NCBI GenBank assembly: GCA_037039925.1
Contig: JAXRKP010000001.1
Span: 595,001 to 659,000, forward strand
Direction: 5' to 3'
DNA length: 64,000 nt
Source of the DNA: Doris montereyensis
Taxonomy: Eukaryota > Mollusca > Gastropoda > Nudibranchia > Dorididae
The notes under the pieces were generated by a model. The model was given only the letters and a program-made list of their open reading frames with translations. It did not search any database and was not told the DNA's origin. Positions 58,346 through 64,000 of the stretch are shown here, in pieces. Position numbers and translations under genes: made by a program. The number at the start of each line of letters is the position of its first letter. Within the stretch, counting starts at the first letter, position 1.

Positions 58346-60875
58346 ATTGTCGTCTGACATTTTTTCGGACAACGTTAATTTTATTTTGTCATGAACTGAT
58401 GGTGAAACAGTAAAGCAAGAAAAACATATATTGTTTTTTCAAAACTAGATTATCAATACTTTTATGACAATTAGAGAAGATTAACAGGAAAAAACGGCAT
58501 GCCACCAAACAGGCTCAAAAGGAAAATTGGTGTTCATACCTGATGGAAGCAAAATTTCTGGAGCGTTTCACCTTGATTCGCCTCTGTACATGGGTCTCAG
58601 GTCTGAGCTATCTAATAGGAGTGAATGATCTCCAGTAGTTTTTGTACTTTTGTCGCATTATTTATCCTCAACCCTTTCTGCCATTCCTTTGTCTAATATG
58701 CCTGCCACTCCAATTCTACTACAATGCTACAATTACAAAGCTCAATTTTTTTATGTTACATTGACTATAAAAATGTAGCATTTAACATACACAATATACA
58801 ATTTCACAGCTGCACGTTCCTCACATAAGTCTACTTCTGTTCAGCATCGAAATGAAAAGAGTGCTAGCATAGGTGTTTTACAGCCAATGATCTTATTCAG
58901 CTATATAGGCTACAAACATTTTAGCATCGAGACGCAGAATTATTTTAAAAGTTGTTGATGACATGATTGTTTATATGACACAAACTTTTATTTTATAATC
59001 AGTAGAAGTAGTAGGAAAATACTTGAATGTATGGAAACAAAAGTTTTTAATTGTTATAGTAATATGGTTAAACTCATGAATGGCGGTAAAGGTTTGAGGA
59101 GTACCAAAACAATTAGTTTTTGTTGATTGTAAGCAGGGGTATTCTGACTTTGGACTTTGAGATTTAGGATTGCATGATTAATCCTGTTGTTTTTTTTCTT
59201 GGTGCCTTTGGTTGTTTCTTTTTGGGGTGGGGTGGGGTTTCTATCTTGTCTTTTATATGTAACAAAAGCTCTTCTAAATTCCATGGAAGGGTGATAGGTA
59301 ATAAGATCATACATTTTTGGTTTGACATTATTTACATCATTTTTTTTTCTTTCCCATAAATATTTGTTTGCAATTTCTGTGAGTGATATCTTGATTTATT
59401 CTTCGCTGGTGTTCATTCGTTAATCACCAGGATTACACACACGCCAAAGGTGTGGATCTAGAAATTTGGTTTTTGATCTTTATCGATTTGTCTTTCTGCC
59501 TGGCCTCTTACCTTGTAACTTGTCTATAAATCGTGTTTAATTGGCTTTCATGTCAACAGAGTGCAGTCGAAATGCACACACAAAAACATAGAGCAGCATT
59601 AAAGTCATGCAAGAAACTATACTAATACAATATCATTCAGTTAAAATGAATGGTGTGAATCTAGACCTAAAGTCAATTTAAATTTGTGGACCGGAAATCA
59701 AAAGTATAAGAAACGATAAGATAATTTCATTGATCTCATTGAGAAAGTTGACTTGGTCACATAGTATTTTACTGGCAAGGTTACAAACAAATTTCTATCT
59801 AAACATTCAAATATAACTAGAAACAATACATTGGGAGTTGGTGAGGGAGTGAAAAATATAGAGATTGACATGGTCGTAGACAGTTTTGCTGTCAACATAA
59901 CAAGCAATTTTCGCATTCAGACATTCTTATATAACACAAAAAAGTACATGAATGTAGGTTGGTACATGAAAATTTCCAACGTCTGCTCGGTTTGTTATAG
60001 TCGTATTGCATGGGGAATAAATGAATTTTTATAGCTTTCTTTCTCGATGTAGATTCATATTTTATTCACTTTGGATAAGAGCTGCATCACTTAAAAAGCA
60101 CCATTGAGGCTTAGTGGAGATGTGTTCTATTACTGCGAAACCAATAGGAATATTTTGTCTGTTGACTGTTGAATGCTTTAATCAGACAGGCACTGTTAAA
60201 TAAACTTTATTATGATATTTCTAAAGATCTGACATGCAGATTTACATTTTTCATGGTACTGAAATGAACATGGAAATTTGTAGAGAATTAATGATTTCAC
60301 TTCTATATGCTGTTTGAAAAATAACTATCTGTTCTAAAGCCAGCATTTTTGCACTTAAACACAGAGAAGTATGTGTTTACTATCAGAGCAGTGTGGTTTT
60401 TTTTAATGTTATTTCACAGTGTGATGACAGACAGCCTATTTTTCACCACAACAATATGCATCTGATTCATTCTTATATTTATAACACCAATAACTTGTGA
60501 AAATCCACTATTATAATACAAAAGTACATTGATTTATGTCGCTTTGACATTTTTCCTTCAAGAACCAAGCTCATTTGTAAACATCATCAATTGTGAATTG
60601 AAAATGTGTATGCAACTATGAATATGAATTACAAAGTACTAAATGTTATATAAGATGGGTTTTTTTTGTTAAGATTCTTTTTGTTTCAAAAAGCTGTATA
60701 AAAGAATGGAAAAGATCACTCATATTTTAAAGAAAATGTCTTTTTTCTTTTTAATATATTTTCAGGAAACTGTTTAGTTTGAGCTAGTACACATATATAT
60801 ATATCCATCTAGTCGAAATGGATGCATCTCTTATTTTCCATTTTTCTGGGTATATTGATTTATATAATTACCACT

Positions 60876-60879
<4 letters not shown>

Positions 60880-60936
<57 letters not shown>

Positions 60937-60960
60937 GTATATATATATTTATATATATAT
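60880..60960. repeat. AT microsatellite
   Basis: About 80 bp of nearly pure AT dinucleotides, followed by AATGAATA repeats to 60982. Confidence 0.95.
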
Positions 60961-61636
60961 GAATAAATGAATAAATGAATAGGTGGCCAGTGATAAGATT
61001 ATTTATGAGTATATGTATAGAGCTGTGATGAGTGATTGGAAATATGTGTACAGTACAAATTAAGCATATTATATTTATTTTGTGTAATTAAAGAGATTTC
61101 TTCTTTGGTGTCTTTGATCTGTAAATATACATGTACTTTGTTTAATATCCCAAAATGGCAGAAAGATAACAATTACACATTTGTTTTGAAGAAGACAATA
61201 AGATGCCTCTTATTGTTGATTTTTAAAGAATAACATTTTATTTTATTTTTTTAATTTAAATGGTTTTCAACTGTGCCCAATGCTAGAATAAGTTTCTTAA
61301 TTACATGCCTTGCCTATGTTTGACGTATACAAATAATCTTAAGAGAGACATGTGTCAAATTTGCTTTAAATTGTTTTGTATTGGGTTTTTTAAATTCTAA
61401 TTGTTTAAGACCAATGACATTGAAAGATTAAATGTAATAATGGCTGTTGTCTTTTGGCCCAACTCCCTCAGAGCAATCTCCCAAGTAGAGGGTCCCTCCC
61501 TATCAGCATTCCTCCTTCACGTCTCCTCTGTCCCTCCTTGGTTCCTCTTTATGCCTTAGACATGTCTTAGGTTGTGTCGGTCCTCATGAGGGCTGGATGG
61601 CATTTCATGGACAACATATATATATACATATATATA

Positions 61637-62064
61637 TTGTTGGTAAAACTGTCTAAACGCGCAAGTCCATGATATATGAGATTTGATAAATGATCGAATG
61701 AATGCTTCTTTTGTGCGTTTTTTTTATCAATATTTGAGGGCTGCAGTACTGCATATGGTCTAAAGGCAGATTTACGTTTTTCTTCCCGCCTTGGAAACTC
61801 TAACCTCGTAAGTCACCGAGTGGACTTACTTGTTTAGAATTTTCAAAAACTTCAACTCTGACCATGTAAGTCCATTTTGTGCACAAGTTATTATTTCTTT
61901 CCATTTACTACATTCTCAAGACTAAAGTAGTTATTAAATTGAAATTCAAAAAGCATAACATAGTGTTTGCAGTCCTATTCGGTGATCTATTATATTATTT
62001 CCTTTTCCTGAAAAATTATTTCAAGCGGAGTTATGTGTTACTGTTTAGACAGCTTCACCAACGA
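61637..62064. mobile_element. MITE family 2, copy 2
   Basis: Left end TTGTTGGTAAAACTGTCTAA and right end (reverse complement TCGTTGGTGAAGCTGTCTAA) form inverted repeats. The body corresponds to the reverse complement of 12733-13141, including the CTTACGAGGYTAGAG motif (61795-61815 reversed). TATA flanks both ends and may be the target-site duplication. Confidence 0.7.
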
Positions 62065-64000
62065 TATATCCTTATCATCTACAGCATTATGTTTGAGTCC
62101 TTCTTGTTATGGTTGTCAACCTCATTCTTACATATCGTTTCTTAGAGTTGAACATACGATTGGCTAGAGTAGTGTCATGACATGATATCCAGCAGTAGTC
62201 GTCCAGCATTATTATTCAGACCTCTGAAAACTGACAGTAGTTTTTTTTAATTGCTCTTGTTTATGTATAGGGTCACACTGAGGATAACTGAATAGATTTC
62301 AATCAATGCGTACTTGATTTTTTTATCCCTCTGGCTTTGTGGGCAGTTGGCGGGCACTGCTGGTAGGTCCTATTTCTTGACTTTTACTCTTTTACTTATC
62401 TTTCATCTTGCTATTTCCTGTTACTTCACTCTGAGATCATTAATTTCAATGAAACATTTTGACATCACTGTCCTTTTCTCTTTATCTCCATCCCTCACCC
62501 TCCTCTACCCTATGTCATCACGCTGCCTTTGAAATAAACGCATTGTCTCTTATTCAGTTGTTTCAGGATGTTGAAAGTTTCTTGTCATAATATTTTCTTA
62601 TTTTTGGCAATAGTGGGAGAAAGATTTTTATTATTCATGCACTTATAAAATGGGGAACACATGAAGAAAGGAAAATTGAATAAAAGACACTCCATGATGT
62701 GGAGATGAGGGTAATAAGTAGTTAACAGATATTATATAAGAAGATTTGAATGCAGAGTTAATGAGATTTATATTCTTTTTCAACTGAGTGTTCAGGAGGA
62801 GTACATGGTTGTAAAGCTTACATAAAACATTTCTTGAGACTTATTTTGTTTGATGCAGTGTTGAGTGTGTGGATATCAACATAATTTAAAGTGAGACTTG
62901 GAATTTCATTTCAGTGAATTTGCATATGTGTTTTTTTTTTTCCTTTTCTGAATTTTATGCAACTATTCAACATACAAAGCAAGAACCTATTCTGACAGTT
63001 TCTTGTTGTGGTAAAAATTCTTCCATTGCTTCTTTTCTAGCTGAGGGTTTTTTTTTGGATCACATGCTAATCATTTCCGTACAATTTTGTTCAATTAAAA
63101 ATTTATAGTTGCACATAAAAGCCAATCTGACTTTTTAGTAAACTTGAGTCATTCAAAAACAAAATTTGGCCTAATTTGTTTATAACATGTAACAGTTCGC
63201 AGTGTTGTTCTCTTAACCATTTTATTCATTTATTTTCATTCTACCTACTATGTTTCTTTTCTATGTCAAGGATAATAATGAAAGCAGAGGAATTTCTTCG
63301 ATTCTGTTGGGTGTCTGTGCCCCAACCTACTTTGATAGTACCTATCTACTTGGTTATGGGAGGAAAGCATCATTTATTTTAACATTTTAAAAATATTCCA
63401 GACTTGTAATTGCCAACCCTGGCATCAGATAACATTTCTTTCAGAAGCCCATGTCAATGAATAAGTTGTCAGAGAAATCGCAGTCCTTTTTTTCATTTTG
63501 AAGTAATGGTTAGTAATCTTTACAAAAAAATGAGAGATAAAGTATTAACGTTTAGATCTATTAATGTAAAACTCATAGAAATGACTGATTTCTTGCTTAC
63601 ATCATCTAATAAAAGATGAAATTGAGTTTTGATTTTAAAAACTTATATCTTGTACTCACTTTAAAATTAAGTAAATTTTTCCTTTTCCGACATTCACTGA
63701 TCATTCAGAAACAACCATATGTACTTGATTTCTTTCTTTTCCTGCTTCGTTAACCAAAAATTAATGTGAGTGTTGAATTTTGTACTTATCATTATGTAAG
63801 ACAGTGTTATATGTCTTTATGATAAGCTTTTAACAATAGCAATTCATTTCGCGGGAAAGATTCTGAAAACATTTATTCAAAGAACTTAGATTTATTGTAC
63901 ATCAGGATATCAAAGTTTGTATTGAGAATTTTTAGTGCACGGAAAAAACCCACCCACAACCAAACAAACAAAACATAAAGTATAGCCAGTAATTTGAGTC
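62065..64000. other. Gene-free right edge
   Basis: It contains a copy of the short dispersed repeat at 62335-62440 (GGCAGTTGGCGGGCACTGCT onwards, matching 18275-18395). Nothing else was recognised; no exon on either strand. Confidence 0.4.

Larger units (their letters stand above)
57871..61636. other. Gene-free AT-rich stretch
   Basis: No exon or family similarity was found on either strand. Apart from the hairpin at 58282-58345 and the AT microsatellite at 60880-60960, the sequence appears unique and non-coding. Confidence 0.4.

Overview
This is an AT-rich stretch of an animal nuclear genome. It has multi-exon genes with GT-AG introns, long introns full of transposon copies, tRNA-derived SINEs, non-LTR retrotransposons, MITEs and microsatellites. 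The gene content and repeat style suggest an invertebrate, most likely a lophotrochozoan such as a mollusc; this is an inference from gene style, not a species identification.

Three host genes can be read exon by exon. (1) On the plus strand, 3515-14588, is a DyP-type heme peroxidase of the YfeX/B-type group with an N-terminal membrane anchor; eight exons are in phase and the GFIDG aspartate, proximal histidine and distal arginine are all present. Its 5' exon was not found. (2) On the minus strand, 36517-26167, is a seven-exon RING plus coiled-coil protein, probably an E3 ubiquitin ligase, not recognised as a named family. (3) On the plus strand, 36683-56009, is the orthologue of the F-box/LRR protein FBXL18, in eleven exons. 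Genes 2 and 3 are head to head with only 165 bp between their start codons, so two putative ubiquitin-ligase genes share one bidirectional promoter. In exons 6 and 8 of FBXL18 no single reading frame fits the family alignment, which means either assembly indels or decay.

Most of the remaining sequence is repeats. One non-LTR retrotransposon family has five copies: 1-1875 minus, 6165-8829 plus, 22404-25397 plus, 38350-39140 plus and 39300-43900 minus. Three of these keep target-site duplications and a 5' array of about 60-bp units. The copy at 39300-43900 is itself split by a 1224-bp pogo/Tigger DNA transposon with intact TIRs and TA duplications, which keeps only a CENP-B-like DNA-binding fragment. 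Other families are a MITE with TA duplications (5140-5346, 16509-17361, 45985-46860), a second MITE (12733-13141, 61637-62064), a tRNA-derived SINE (best at 35460-35895 and 54140-54405), a foldback element made of two tRNA-like arms (33041-33292), and a long repeat with G-rich termini (21118-22383; diverged relative at 53605-55150).

Region by region: 1-3500 antisense LINE and repeat cluster; 3.5-14.6 kb peroxidase gene with a sense LINE in intron 3; 14.6-26 kb gene-free, repeat-rich; 26.2-36.5 kb RING gene; 36.7-56 kb FBXL18, whose 10-kb first intron holds two opposed LINE copies; 56-64 kb gene-free. There is no RNA gene, CRISPR array or operon. The most distinctive items are the animal DyP peroxidase, the RING/FBXL18 bidirectional pair and the nested or palindromic transposon structures.
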